64,000 nt of DNA, from assembly GCA_028753945.1 (NCBI GenBank), contig JAPNXP010000008.1, positions 3,782,001-3,846,000 of the forward strand, given 5' to 3'. The DNA comes from Hexactinellida sp. DTS-2022 (Eukaryota > Porifera > Hexactinellida). The translations under genes and the position numbers were made by a program. The notes beneath the pieces are model-generated. The model made no database searches and was not told the origin of the DNA. It saw nothing but the letters and a program-made list of their open reading frames with translations. How positions within the stretch are numbered: the stretch's first letter is position 1; every line of letters begins with the position of its first letter. This document shows positions 45,443 through 56,611 of this stretch, in pieces.

Positions 45443-47563
45443 TCATACTCTCAGTGTTTCTGTACTCTCTATATATTCTCTGAGACATTTAGGAATACAG
45501 AGTGCTTCCTTGTCATGCGAAGGCAAAAATACTCGTTTTCCTGCTCCTGATGATTTACCCTTGAGATTTCTAGTTAGGGCAACACCAGAAGTTGTCCACT
45601 CTATTAAATGAGTATGATAGCTCAGCAGGTCTGAAGATCTTCCACCTGTTGCTAACGCTAGTAACATTGTGAGCTTCTTAGTTAGCTTCCCAAGGGAAAG
45701 GTTACTATTATCATCTAAGGTAGCAATGTGAACCAACATTTGGTTTACATCCCATGTACTATGATAGCGTGGTTGACTGGGATGCAGTCTCGCAGCTCCT
45801 CTACATAACCTGGCAATATCAGGTAGTTCTCCAACTCGCATTCCTTCTCTCCTTTCCAGGTAGAAGGATAATGCAGATCTTGCAGTGTTGACTGCGGTAT
45901 GAGACTTCTTTTCCTGAAAGAGATCTTTGAGGTATTCCAAGATTAAGTTGGTAGGAAGTTTAAAGGGATCATAACTTCTCCCACTACACCAGCTACTGAA
46001 GGCTGAGAAGGCTCTTCTGTATGCGCGAATTGTTGCCGGCGAGAGAGAAGACTCAAGGAGTCTTTTAACTTCTGACGATAACTCCTGGTTATCTGGGATT
46101 GACCGGATATCTTGCATCTTGCATGCAAGCAATCTGAGTGTCCTGTTTGTTATCAGCGGATGGGGTTTGTTGGATGGGGACATTAGCAAATTGGGTAACT
46201 GTGGTAGAACTAATGGGGTTTCTGTTAACATGTTCAACAGTGTTGAGTACCAAATTTGACTCGGCCATTCCAGTACAACTAATACTAGTGTCAGGTCTTC
46301 CTTTCTCACCCTGGTTAGGACTCGACTTATTAGGTTGAATGGCGGGAATGCGCGAGGGCCATAAGGGGGCCATAATTGAAGAAATGTTCGAGGGCCATAA
46401 TTGAAGAAATGCATTCGTTCCCTCCGCTTCTGGATCGGGATGCCAACTGTAGAATTTCGAATTCTTGGTGTTGGTGCGATCTGCAAATAGGTCTATGGTA
46501 ACCTGTCCAAGTAGTCTGACTATCTTGGTAAATATACTGGGTAGCAGGCACCAGTTGGAGCTGTCCGCTCTCCTCGAAAGTGCATCTGCTAAGTTGGCTT
46601 CGCTGGGTACATACTCTGCTAACAACGTTAGCTTGTTGTCTAAGGCCCATATCCATATGCTCTTGGCTATCTCCGCCAGTGCATACGAGTGTGTTCCTCC
46701 CATCCGATTGATGTAACTCATAGCTGTCGTGTTGTCTGTCTGTATTAGTATTGTCCTGTACATCTGTTCCGGAGGGTGCGATGGCGGTAGTACGCTCAGA
46801 AAGAGAGGAGAGAACGCTATCAGAGAGTATTTTATCGCTAGCATCTCCAGTTGGTTGATGTGTAGCTTCCTCTCTGTCTGGCTCCAATCGCCACTGGTTG
46901 TCGTATGGGTCATACCCTTCAATATTCCTCCCCAAGCGAAGAGGGATGCATCTGTTATAATGGTCAGCAGAGGTTTCGTAAACCTGGTCATTGGACTGCT
47001 CCTGTGCAGCGATATCTGGTTGTACCACCATGAGAGCTCTTGTCTGGACTGCTGGGTTAGGGATAACGAACTGTTGTAGTTCCCGAATTGGGTTCGTAAC
47101 GATACCCTCAGGTTCATTTGTAATGCCCTCATGTAAAGTGGGGTAATGAATGTTGCAGGTCTGATCGATTCTAATGTCCCTACTAGTCTGGCTAATGTTC
47201 GGATCTTGATTGGCTGAACTTGTCGGAGACAACTCCCGATCTGTTTCTTTATCAGCGTTAACTTGGGATCGGGGATAGAGAGGGTTAGGGATTGAGAATT
47301 GACTACAAATCCCAGAAATTCTATCTCCTGAGTGGGAATGAGACTCGATTTCTTTGCGTTTATTACAAAACCGAGGGACTGCAATAGAGTTATAGTCAGC
47401 TCTGTATCGTGCTTTGTCTCCGGAGGAGTCTGATTGACTATGAGAATGTCGTCGAGGTAGATAATGAGTCGAATCGACCACTTCCTCAGAATTGACACTG
47501 GTGATTTCATCACCTTCGTGAAAACTCTCGGAGCAATGGATAGTCCGAATGGGAGTACCTGCT
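45443..47563 (-). mobile_element. DIRS-type retrotransposon 2 (truncated at both ends)
   Basis: From 47,563 downward: the reverse transcriptase begins mid-domain (PFGLSIAPRVFTKVMKSP) with an intact YLDD at about 47,450, then RNase H (ITDASLFAWGGIL, HINQLEMLAIKY, QTDNTTAMSY). The DIRS connector DLFADRTNTKNSKFYSW follows, then the tyrosine recombinase in a second frame (about 46,130-45,443, SPATIRAYRRAFSAFSSWC, LTMLLALATGGRSSDLLSY). It stops at LREYIESTETLR, before the HxxR and Tyr catalytic residues, exactly where the duplicated segment begins. The gag and the 5' part of the RT are missing. Confidence 0.85.
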
Positions 47564-48518
47564 AGTGAAGGACTCTGTGGCAATAGATTGGGTAGACTCA
47601 GGATTCGGTCGAGCTTGTCTGTGGTAGAAACGCTGAAATGTTTCAGCGTTAGACCAATCTGCCACTTTAAGTATAGATTCCATGGTGACCCCGCCTCGGG
47701 CCGCCTTGGAAGTGGATGCAGACCTGGTCGAGTGGGCCTTGTAAGTGGTGGTATCGATGCCTGCCAGTTCCATTGTGCTTTTAATCCATCTGCTGATAGA
47801 CGAGGCAGAGGCAGGTTTGTGTGGTTTTACTAATGTTATAAATAGAGACGTATGTTTGTCTCTAATAGAACGCGTTGAGGACAGGTAAGCGTTTAGAGCA
47901 GTGAGCGGACATAGTTCACTGTTTGCTGTGAATTTATGTATGTGAATCGGTTTCCTCATACGTTTATTCCAGGTTTTTGACCTGGGAATTTCGAAGATTG
48001 CTCGTTCTGAATCTAGGTTCATGTGCTCTGTTGATAAGCTTGCAATTTCGGAGCAACATGATGCTGTGGTTAGTGCAATTAATGTAGCAATTTTGAAGGT
48101 GTTCGCTTTGAGGGTTGAGGCGTTGCTTTGTTCAAGGTACGTTAGGAGCTGTTTTACGTCCCATGTACTGGAATATCGCGGTTTTTTGGGCTCTAAGTTG
48201 CCCATTCCTTTTAATAAGCGAGAGATTTGTGCGTCTTTGCCTACATCGTTACCCTGCGCTACCTCTAACGAAGTAGAGATAGCTGACCTGAATGTTGATA
48301 CCCAACTAGTTGACTTCTGTGAGTCAAAAGATTCCGTTAAGAAAGCAATTATATCATACAGGTCGGGTTTCAGGTGGTTGATTGTTTTAAGGGTACAATA
48401 TGTTACCCATTTTTTCCAAGCGGAAGTGTATGATTTTAGAGTGGAGGGTCTCCAACTTTGGCATATTATGTCACTGGAGCGTTTAGAGACACCTCTAGTT
48501 ACAGGAAATGCAAGCTGA
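47510..48518 (-). mobile_element. DIRS tyrosine recombinase from a third element
   Basis: A continuous frame down to 47,510 encodes a near-complete recombinase. It has PSTLKSYTSAWKKWVTYC near the start, the core IATLIALTTASCCSEIASL and the C-terminal catalytic AHSTRSASTSKA (HxxR). Then come VADWSNAETFQRFYHR and the likely Tyr. It differs in sequence from the DIRS-2 recombinase, so it belongs to another element. Its last codons overlap the junction with the DIRS-2 reverse transcriptase. Confidence 0.8.
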
Positions 48519-48719
48519 ATTGCTTGTACATATAAGCGAAATTTCGAAATCTGTTATAATTTCAGTAGGTCTGATATCACAACAAAGTTCTCTAGCTTTG
48601 ATTATGAGAAGCTCTAACGCTTGTAGGTAAATATTCGCAACTTTCCTGGTGGGAGACAATACATATATGGGAATTCCTTTCCATTTTTGAAGGCGTGACA
48701 GGTAAATATTTGGTAAATA

Positions 48720-49950
48720 GGCTGGAAATCAACAATCCATATAAATTTTGTAGGAATTCGATAAATATCGAATATAGTCGGCTGTCGTAAAAATAATGAT
48801 TTTATCTTCTTCGTTACCTTGCTCTATAAATAAAAATTGAGCTCCACCCACTTTGTTTTCTGTCAGGGATATATGAAGTGAACCATCGCAATAAGTTACC
48901 TCGGAAGTCCAATTGCATTTGCACTCGATCGAAGGCTTTCTCAAAATCTATATAAACAATGTCTCCAGGCAGACCTTTATCAATTGATGAAGACCAGTTC
49001 TCCACAAACTCCAGTAGGTTTGAGATGCAAGAACTTTGGGCACAAAGCCATGCTGTTCTGGGTTAATTAGGTTGTTGTTTAACAAGAGGCTTAGTATAGT
49101 ATGTTGGTATGAGTATTGATTCAAACACTTTCATTACGATAGATGTGAGAGAAATAAGGCGATAGTTTTTTTCATATATACGTTACTGTTTGGACTGTTG
49201 GCGGCTTTCAAATACTCCAGAAGTTAACCTGTTTTAAGACTCAAATTAAATATAATGCAGAGCGGCCCTGATAGATAGTCAGCAAATTGTTTTAATAGAA
49301 GGGGTGAATACCGTCTGGCTTAGATGTATTGAACAGTATATTTTTATTGTTTAATGAAAACCTTCACTAATATCATTGTCATCAACTGGGTTACGAATAA
49401 ATGGTAGCGGGGCGGCCTACGATCCTCTGTTGGCTGGTGGTATATAAACAGAGCTAAATTGCTGTATAAGACCATGGCTGTTTCTGCATCAGATGTAGTT
49501 GATGAGCCATCTCTTTTTACTAAGCATATATAGGGAATAATTTCTGGGTGGACATATGTTGCTTAGCGTAATGGTAAAGTTTACGACATCTTAGGGTTTA
49601 TGTATCTCCGATGTTAATCTATTTTCAAATGAACGCCTTAGTTTAGTATCAAAGCGGCTACCTTATTTCTAGCTTGAATGTATATCATCCGATTGTTGTA
49701 TGATGGTGTATTCTTGTATCTACCCCAGGATGCATTTTTATCCTTAATGATAACTCGGAGTAATTTGTTATCTAGGAAATAGCGGCATCTTGAGATTCTC
49801 GAGGATTTCTTAGGAACACAAGAAAGGATTAATTGATATACTTTAGTGAAAGAGATCCTTCGAAAATGTTCAAGTTGCTTTTCCAATATTTGCCTTGCAA
49901 AATTACGTTTACTTATGGTATAATTCTTCTTTTGGATATGTAGGAAAGGA
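48720..49950 (-). mobile_element. Decayed LINE reverse transcriptase
   Basis: Scattered frames match a non-LTR RT: GLPGDIVYIDFEKAFDRV (around 48,930) with a following RWFTSYIPDRKQ, a FLFIEQGNE segment in another frame, and a C-terminal part at 49,638-49,886. Several frameshifts and stops are present. Family not determined. Confidence 0.65.
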
Positions 49951-50210
49951 AATGTTGTAGTTAAACATAAATATACTATGGAATAAATTAGTAATAGTCT
50001 AATGAATGGCGGACAATTCGTCGCCGGACAATTCGTCGCATGGACTATTTCTGTATAAGAAGTTATTAACTATAAAGCGCGGATGAATTATTTGAATTTA
50101 TTTAATGAACGAAATGAGAAAAATATAAGCGTATGATATGAGGTAGGAAAACAATTAAGGTAAGCAGTAAATAACAGGTGAAATGATGCAAAAAAAACTA
50201 TATAATATGG
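49951..50210. other. Spacer with GGACAATTCGTC repeats
   Basis: It contains GGACAATTCGTCGCCGGACA and a second partial copy at 50,008-50,040. These may mark one end of the Mutator-like element to the right. Confidence 0.4.
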
Positions 50211-51450
50211 TTAAAAATAAAAATTATATGCTATCCCTCGAAGAAATTCCAATGTTTCGCGATTATCATAGTTCTTAACGATATTATAGATTCTTTTTTC
50301 GCGTTCTACACTCAATCTTGAACAATCCTTTACACTTCCTCCTTCCCACTTTGCAAAAATTGCCTCCTGAAGTGACTGTTCCTTTTGCAAAAAACTTAAG
50401 AGTTTTACAAAACTTGGGTGTGGATTACCAATACCATGACTAAAAGCATTATGCCAGCCTTCTACGCTATTATTTGTTCGAGGCATTCGATCCATCACTC
50501 GTTGATGCATGTTCCATAATCTAATAGGAAAAGGTGGCGTCCTACGAGAACCATTTGGGAGTTGTTTTCCAATGTAGTTGTCCTCAAATATTTCGATACC
50601 GTCATCGCAGACTCGGGATATTCTTGCATCAAGATATTAAAACAATCCATAACATCTATCTCGGGTACGAAAGCCAGGCAGGGCAACATCTTCAGCTTCA
50701 GAGCAAAATCCCTATCCTGTTGATACGTGGTAGCTAGTCCATTAGCTTGAATTTTCCGATAAATGTTTTGTTTTAAGTGGAAGAAACATCCATAGACACA
50801 TGCAAGGAAATTACTTTCCAATGCATTCATCGCTGCCTTCTCAAAGCCCACCATTATGGATGTAGGATTCAATTCCGACTCTAGTTTAGCAGTTCTGAGA
50901 GCATTCTTTCATATGTCTCTTCAGTCTTAGCGTGAAGCAAGGCATACACGCAAGGGAATATATATCCATCTCTTTTTGCATGAAGAGTGTAAAGCTGGAA
51001 AAAGATGTTGTGGAACTACTTTAAATGTGCCATCACAGTACCAGTCGTTACTTTCCTTAAGTATAGATAGAAACTTTGAAGTTCCAAAGAGCATCATTCT
51101 ATTTATATCTCCTTCTCCAGAATCAAATAATAGGAAGCTGTCACCATTGAGTGTAAATTTATATTTAACAGGAATTATTATTTCCGCACAAGAACTCGGA
51201 TTCCCATAAAATTCTTGTTGTCTACTCTTGCACCTTCTAATAGTTCTTTTGACAGAGTCAAACGTAGGTAACTTGTTAACACATTCTGCAGTCATTCCTT
51301 CTACTGAATTATCAAGGAGTGTGCGGGTACTTGACTCAGAATTTCGAGCAATTCCTTTGAGGTTTGTATACCCTTTTAGCATATCGACCCTACATATATC
51401 AGAACCATGGGAATGTTCACTTTGTAATTGGGAAGGATCTGTGGGTTTTA
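50211..51450 (-). mobile_element. Mutator-like (MULE) transposase, frameshifted
   Basis: Three frames on the - strand read in order. 51382-50927 has WYCDGTFKVVPQHLFPALH, the first catalytic Asp region of MULE transposases. 50872-50495 has MVGFEKAAMNALESNF and CFFHLKQNIYRKI, the second catalytic region and the CxxH-like helix. 50510-50211 has MPRTNNSVEGWHNAFS, the motif with the late Glu. Upstream (about 51,450) lies a YWVCEKRG segment like a FLYWCH zinc finger. At least two frameshifts separate the parts. Confidence 0.8.
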
Positions 51451-51532
51451 CTATTTGATTATTCTTTGTATGTAACCTCGCTTTTCACATACCCAATATT
51501 CAACATCATGAGATTTTCTATTCAAAGTATAA

Positions 51533-51798
51533 ATACCGTATTTATTCGAATAGTAGCCTCTATTCGAATAATCGCCTACCTCCAATAATCGCCCCCCTAA
51601 AGTAGCAAATAAAAATTTATTACTCCTACCCGGAGTAAACATTTATATCTAATATAACTCACAATACGATTATCAACCGATTATCATAAATAAATTGTAA
51701 TAAAATGTGATATTCAAGAAAATTGCTCAAAATTATTGGTCCAAAAATGGAGTAAAAAACAATAATCGCCTAGGCTACTATTCGAGTAAATACGGTAT
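51533..51798. mobile_element. 266-bp inverted-repeat element
   Basis: The ends are ATACCGTATTTATTCGAATA and its inverse (TATTCGAGTAAATACGGTAT), with AATCGCC repeats inside. It lies in the 5' part of the MULE. Confidence 0.8.
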
Positions 51799-51941
51799 AT
51801 CCTTGTATGCTTGCTTTATCTTTTTTCCTTTCACTTTTAATCCTCTCGATCGAAAAAGAAGTTAAGGGAGTAGCCATAGGTTCTTATTAATATGATTTTA
51901 TTATTTACTTAATTAACATATTATTACATATTAATATACAG

Positions 51942-51975
51942 TTGAAACCGGATATTTTTAACACATTCTTTAGAC
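51942..51975. mobile_element. Pogo-like terminal sequence at the minisatellite edge
   Basis: CAGTTGAAACCGGATATTTT resembles the CAGTCGAAACCGG ends at 25,075. No matching right end was found beyond the minisatellite. Confidence 0.45.
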
Positions 51976-51987
51976 GAAAATTTGTTA

Positions 51988-54293
51988 AAAGAGACATGTC
52001 CAGAAGAGACATGTCCAGAAGAGACATGTCCAGAAGAGACATGTCTAGAAGAGACATGTCTAGAAGAGACATGTCTAGAAGAGACATGTCTAGAAGAGAC
52101 ATGTCCAGAAGAGACATGTCCAGAAGAGACATGTCCAGAAGAGACATGTCCAGAAGAGACATGTCCAGAAGAGACATGTCCAGAAGAGACATGTCCAGAA
52201 GAGACATGTCCAGAAGAGACATGTCCAGAAGAGACATGTCCAGAAGAGACATGTCCAGAAGAGACATGTCTAGAAGAGACATGTCTAGAAGAGACATGTC
52301 TAGAAGAGACATGTCCAGAAGAGACATGTCCAGAAGAGACATGTCCAGAAGAGACATGTCCAGAAGAGACATGTCCATAAGAGACATGTCTAGAAGAGAC
52401 ATGTCTAGAAGAGACATGTCCAGAAGAGACATGTCCAGAAGAGACATGTCTAGAAGAGACATGTCCAGAAGAGACATGTCCAGAAGAGACATGTCTAGAA
52501 GAGACATGTCCAGAAGAGACATGTCTAGAAGAGACATGTCCAGAAGAGACATGTCCAGAAGAGACATGTCTAGAAGAGACATGTCCAGAAGAGACATGTC
52601 CAGAAGAGACATGTCCAGAAGAGACATGTCCAGAAGAGACATGTCCAGAAGAGACATGTCCAGAAGAGACATGTCCAGAAGAGACATGTCCAGAAGAGAC
52701 ATGTCTAGAAGAGACATGTCTAGAAGAGACATGTCTAGAAGAGACATGTCCAGAAGAGACATGTCTAGAAGAGACATGTCCAGAAGAGACATGTCTAGAA
52801 GAGACATGTCCAGAAGAGACATGTCCAGAAGAGACATGTCTAGAAGAGACATGTCCAGAAGAGACATGTCTAGAAGAGACATGTCTAGAAGAGACATGTC
52901 TAGAAGAGACATGTCCAGAAGAGACAACTGAGACATGTCCAGAAGAGACATGTCCAGAAGAGACATGTCTAGAAGAGACATGTCTAGAAGAGACATGTCC
53001 AGAAGAGACATGTCCAGAAGAGACATGTCTAGAAGAGACATGTCCAAAAGAGACATGTCCAGAAGAGACATGTCCAGAAGAGACATGTCTAGAAGAGACA
53101 TGTCCAGAAGAGACATGTCCAGAAGAGACATGTCCAGAAGAGACATGTCTAGAAGAGACATGTCCAGAAGAGACATGTCCAGAAGAGACATGTCCAGAAG
53201 AGACATGTCCAGAAGAGACATGTCCAGAAGAGACATGTCCAGAAGAGACATGTCCAGAAGAGACATGTCCAGAAGAGACATGTCTAGAAGAGACATGTCT
53301 AGAAGAGACATGTCCAGAAGAGACATGTCTAGAAGAGACATGTCCAGAAGAGACATGTCTAGAAGAGACATGTCCAAAAGAGACATGTCCAGAAGAGACA
53401 TGTCCAGAAGAGACATGTCTAGAAGAGACATGTCCAGAAGAGACATGTCCAGAAGAGACATGTCTAGAAGAGACATGTCTAGAAGAGACATGTCCAGAAG
53501 AGACAACTGAGACATGTCCAGAAGAGACATGTCCAGAAGAGACATGTCTAGAAGAGACATGTCCAGAAGAGACATGTCCAGAAGAGACATGTCTAGAAGA
53601 GACATGTCCAAAAGAGACATGTCCAGAAGAGACATGTCTAGAAGAGACATGTCCAGAAGAGACATGTCCAGAAGAGACATGTCCAGAAGAGACATGTCCA
53701 GAAGAGACATGTCCAAAAGAGACATGTCCAAAAGAGACATGTCCAGAAGAGACATGTCCAAAAGAGACATGTCCAGAAGAGACATGTCCAAAAGAGACAT
53801 GTCTAGAAGAGACATGTCCAAAAGAGACATGTCCAGAAGAGACATGTCCAGAAGAGACATGTCTAGAAGAGACATGTCCAGAAGAGACATGTCCAGAAGA
53901 GACATGTCTAGAAGAGACATGTCTAGAAGAGACATGTCCAGAAGAGACAACTGAGACATGTCCAGAAGAGACATGTCCAGAAGAGACATGTCTAGAAGAG
54001 ACATGTCCAGAAGAGACATGTCCAGAAGAGACATGTCTAGAAGAGACATGTCCAAAAGAGACATGTCCAGAAGAGACATGTCTAGAAGAGACATGTCCAG
54101 AAGAGACATGTCCAGAAGAGACATGTCCAGAAGAGACATGTCCAGAAGAGACATGTCCAAAAGAGACATGTCCAAAAGAGACATGTCCAGAAGAGACATG
54201 TCCAAAAGAGACATGTCCAGAAGAGACATGTCCAAAAGAGACATGTCTAGAAGAGACATGTCCAGAAGAGACATGTCCAGAAGAGACATGTCC
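51988..54293. repeat. 15-bp minisatellite, about 150 units, with higher-order structure
   Basis: The unit is AGACATGTCCAGAAG with recurring single-base variants (CC to CT, which makes TCTAGA; AGAAG to AAAAG). Three odd units reading AGACAACTG interrupt it at about 52,922, 53,501 and 53,945. The blocks after the second and third interruption show the same order of variants, a higher-order period of 444 bp. Because 15 is divisible by three, long frames without stops run on both strands, for example Met-Ser-Arg-Arg-Asp repeats on +. These are by-products of the repeat and not credible proteins. Confidence 0.97.
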
Positions 54294-54502
54294 AGATTAA
54301 TTATTCGATCATTGTCATGTAATTTTATAATTAAATAAAATATAAATATCTATTGTTTGGCATCGGAATATGTTATTTGAATATTAATGGGAAAAAAACA
54401 AACAAATATAAAATCCGTCCGCAGTAGGTTTGTTCTAGGCTAGGATGTTCTAGGCTTCGTATTATTTATAAGAAAATATAAACAGTAGAGTAAGTAGCTT
54501 AC

Positions 54503-54848
54503 CCTCGTTAGTATTCGGGGCTGGAGGGGACTGCTGGACCACGGATACGCGGGTATCAGGCGACAGACTGGCTGTCTCAACCTTTATGGAGGGTTCAGGG
54601 GATTTAAAAGATTCGTTTGAAGCGATGGGGACAGCCTCCTGGTCCGAAGCGGACCTCTCAGGATCAACAGATTGGAGTTCCTCCGATTTGTTCCCAAAGG
54701 ACTCTTCGTTCACTTCCAGCTCTGCCATCTCAGCGGAGAGAGGCGCGGACTCCTCTGCAGGGACCGGCGGGGGCGTGGAGATGGCCTGGCCTTCTCTCCC
54801 GTAGAGGTACTCTTCGTCAGAAGTGTCTCCCGTCTCAGCTGTCATCAA
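54503..54848 (-). pseudogene. Second copy of FIP1 exon 1
   Basis: A 346-bp exon identical to FIP1 exon 1 except for at least one substitution (the fourth residue is Ala instead of Thr). The ATG and the GT donor are intact. The match spans about 54,440-54,935 against 29,275-29,796 and so includes the upstream region. No further FIP1 exons follow it locally. Because it lies upstream of the gene on the same strand, splicing to exon 2 at 28,126 is possible in principle. It is treated as an orphan copy. Confidence 0.85.
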
Positions 54849-55267
54849 ATGCTCACTTATAATGCCTTGTACTATAATGCCTTGTACATACTCATTGGAT
54901 AAGTTAGCCTAGTGGTTCCCAACCTGGGGTCCACAAGCTCTCAAAATTAGTATTACAGTTAATGGGAGGGTCCACAAAAGGGTTTATCTAAGTACAAGCC
55001 AGGCATCGGTTGAGGTGCAAATGTGCTTGTAGTGTGATTCTATTTAGCTGCCGGTTGGCACATAATTCGTTGCCAGGACCAGGCAATATTTTTTGGCCAT
55101 ATAAATTCCTGGATAATCCGTTTGGTACCGTACATATTTTACCTCCTTCAAATAATGTCTCATCATTGATCATTGAATTAAACCGATTATGTATTTTGGT
55201 GACACTTTTAGGGTGAAAGCCGTTATGAATTAGTAGAATTGAATTTCAGATTTCTTATATTTTATTT

Positions 55268-55290
55268 AGTCGGGCACGAGGGATACTTAA
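55268..55290 (+). pseudogene. Truncated diagnostic exon of the multicopy family
   Basis: The acceptor TATTTAG and the first codons (GTCGGGCACGAGGGA) are present, then the sequence jumps to the AACTTTAGTAACAAGGGC block that normally follows a unit. This indicates a deletion between units. Confidence 0.6.
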
Positions 55291-55486
55291 ACTTTAGTAA
55301 CAAGGGCCGAGGGAATTGGTAGCCAGCTAAATCGTAGTAATAAATGATGTCTCTCGAGATATAACATAGGAAACGCAGTAGAATTGAAAATAGAAAAATG
55401 GGGAATACCGAATCCGGTTTATGGCAATAACAGGCATGTGTATAACAGACATGTCTCTTTTAGAATACTATTTGATGTAATATTTT

Positions 55487-56117
55487 ATGGAGAACTTAGA
55501 CAATCGTAACTTACGTTGACTATTACGGAAGCAGTTAGGAAACTAGTAAGCCAATACCAAATGTAAGCCAATCAATACCAATGTAATGTAAGTTATCATC
55601 AATAATAATATCTTATTAACCAAAGACGTTCGTTATTAGAATACATTATACAGATAATACGAAATTTCGGTTATTATGATACTGTTTCAGGCATTTTGGA
55701 ATTCATAAGAAGGCGAACAAAAGGATTTCGAAGGATAACGAAAGCATCTCTAGTTCTTGAATTAAATTTACATATATTTTCACAGACAAAAGCACAAAAT
55801 ATAACAATGAAATATTAGTATAATTAAATTTCATATTCCTTATATATTCTATTTAGTCGGACACGAAGCAGGGAGATGTAAGTGGGGGTTAATACAAAAG
55901 CCCAAAGGGTGGCCAGCTAACCTCCCGTTTGGGGCACCGAACAGATTGGGGAAAAATGAGTTTATTATAATAATTAACTCATTGCGAAAAGGTATGTTGA
56001 ATTACATATAAATTGATATAATTCTGAATCGCTTACAAATATAAGTACCATGTTCTATCTATATCTATCTTTGTATAAGTATTCATTATTTTCTTCATTC
56101 TTTCAGCCCAGATATAA
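55487..56117 (+). CDS. Multicopy small-gene family, unit C
   Basis: The diagnostic exon (55857-55991) is intact and encodes VGHEAGRCKWGLIQ, KPKGWPANLPFGAPNR and LGKNEFIIIINSLRK. The last exon (56107-56117) closes with Ala-Gln-Ile-stop. Against unit A this exon shows about 14 synonymous and about 6 amino-acid-changing codons. The first exon region starts with ATGGAGAACTTAGAC at 55487 but is one base out of phase before the conserved VRKLVSQYQ segment. So the unit may be impaired or may use another start. A conserved middle exon candidate (ILEFIRRRTKGFRRITKASL) follows the acceptor near 55,690. No TATA box is seen at the usual place. Confidence 0.4.
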
Positions 56118-56354
56118 CATCGCAGAGTGAATTAATTAATTAAAGAAAAGTACATTTGTGTGTGTTGTGAAATTAAAAATTATAATTCATTAATCTAACT
56201 ATTTCGTTTTTGTTGTATGATTGCATACATTGGGTGAATACGAGATATGCGGGAAGAAATTTGATAGATAGAACTAGAAAAATAAGCGTTTCCAAAAAAT
56301 CGTAGATATCCAAACATACTAAATAATGATATTGTATCATTCTATTCATGATGA

Positions 56355-56600
56355 TTCAGAAAAATTTCGTAGTGGTGTCGCCACCACTCAAGGGTTTCGG
56401 CCCTCCATAGGCCTCATCAGGAGGACGGTCCAGTCCTCTACCCTCAGTGCGAATACCTGCGACCGTGTGCCTGACCTAGCAATCTGTCCTTATTGCCCGT
56501 CGCGTCAGCGCACACCTAGGTCTGCTCTCTCTCGCTGTCGACACAGCTCCAGCAGCACCTAGACCGCCTGGGAGTTTCTGAACTGTCGTGGGAACATCCA
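56355..56600 (-). mobile_element. Penelope-like element fragment
   Basis: A GC-rich 245-bp insert in the AT-rich array, between units C and D. It carries a hammerhead ribozyme and, beside it, the hairpin GTGGTG-GCGA-CACCAC. Hammerheads next to such sequence are characteristic of Penelope-like retroelements. No RT or GIY-YIG coding sequence is present, so this is an end fragment. Confidence 0.6.
56390..56445 (-). ncRNA. Hammerhead ribozyme
   Basis: All conserved parts are present in order on the - strand. Stem III strand GAGGG (56445-56441) is followed by the cleavage triplet GUA (cut after 56439). Stem I is GAGGAC / GUCCUC with a 6-nt loop (56438-56421). Core CUGAUGA is at 56420-56414. Stem II is GGCC / GGCC around a 7-nt loop (56413-56399). 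Core GAAA is at 56398-56395. Stem III strand CCCUU (56394-56390) pairs with GAGGG through one G-U. No core base is missing, so self-cleavage is expected. Its likely role is in processing Penelope-like element RNA. Confidence 0.88.
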
Positions 56601-56611
56601 TGCTGTTGCAT

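Noticed and set aside
51988..54293. CRISPR-like regular repeats
   Set aside because: The units are contiguous 15-bp tandem copies with no unique spacers, in a eukaryotic genome. It is a minisatellite.
51942..54338. Very long open frames with Met-Ser-Leu-Leu-Asp or Met-Ser-Arg-Arg-Asp repeats as proteins
   Set aside because: They exist only because the 15-bp unit is a multiple of three without stops, on both strands at once. No promoter or non-repeat domain is attached.
56326..56562. 78-codon + strand frame across the Penelope-like insert
   Set aside because: It crosses the insert boundary and reads the opposite strand of the hammerhead. No protein similarity is visible.
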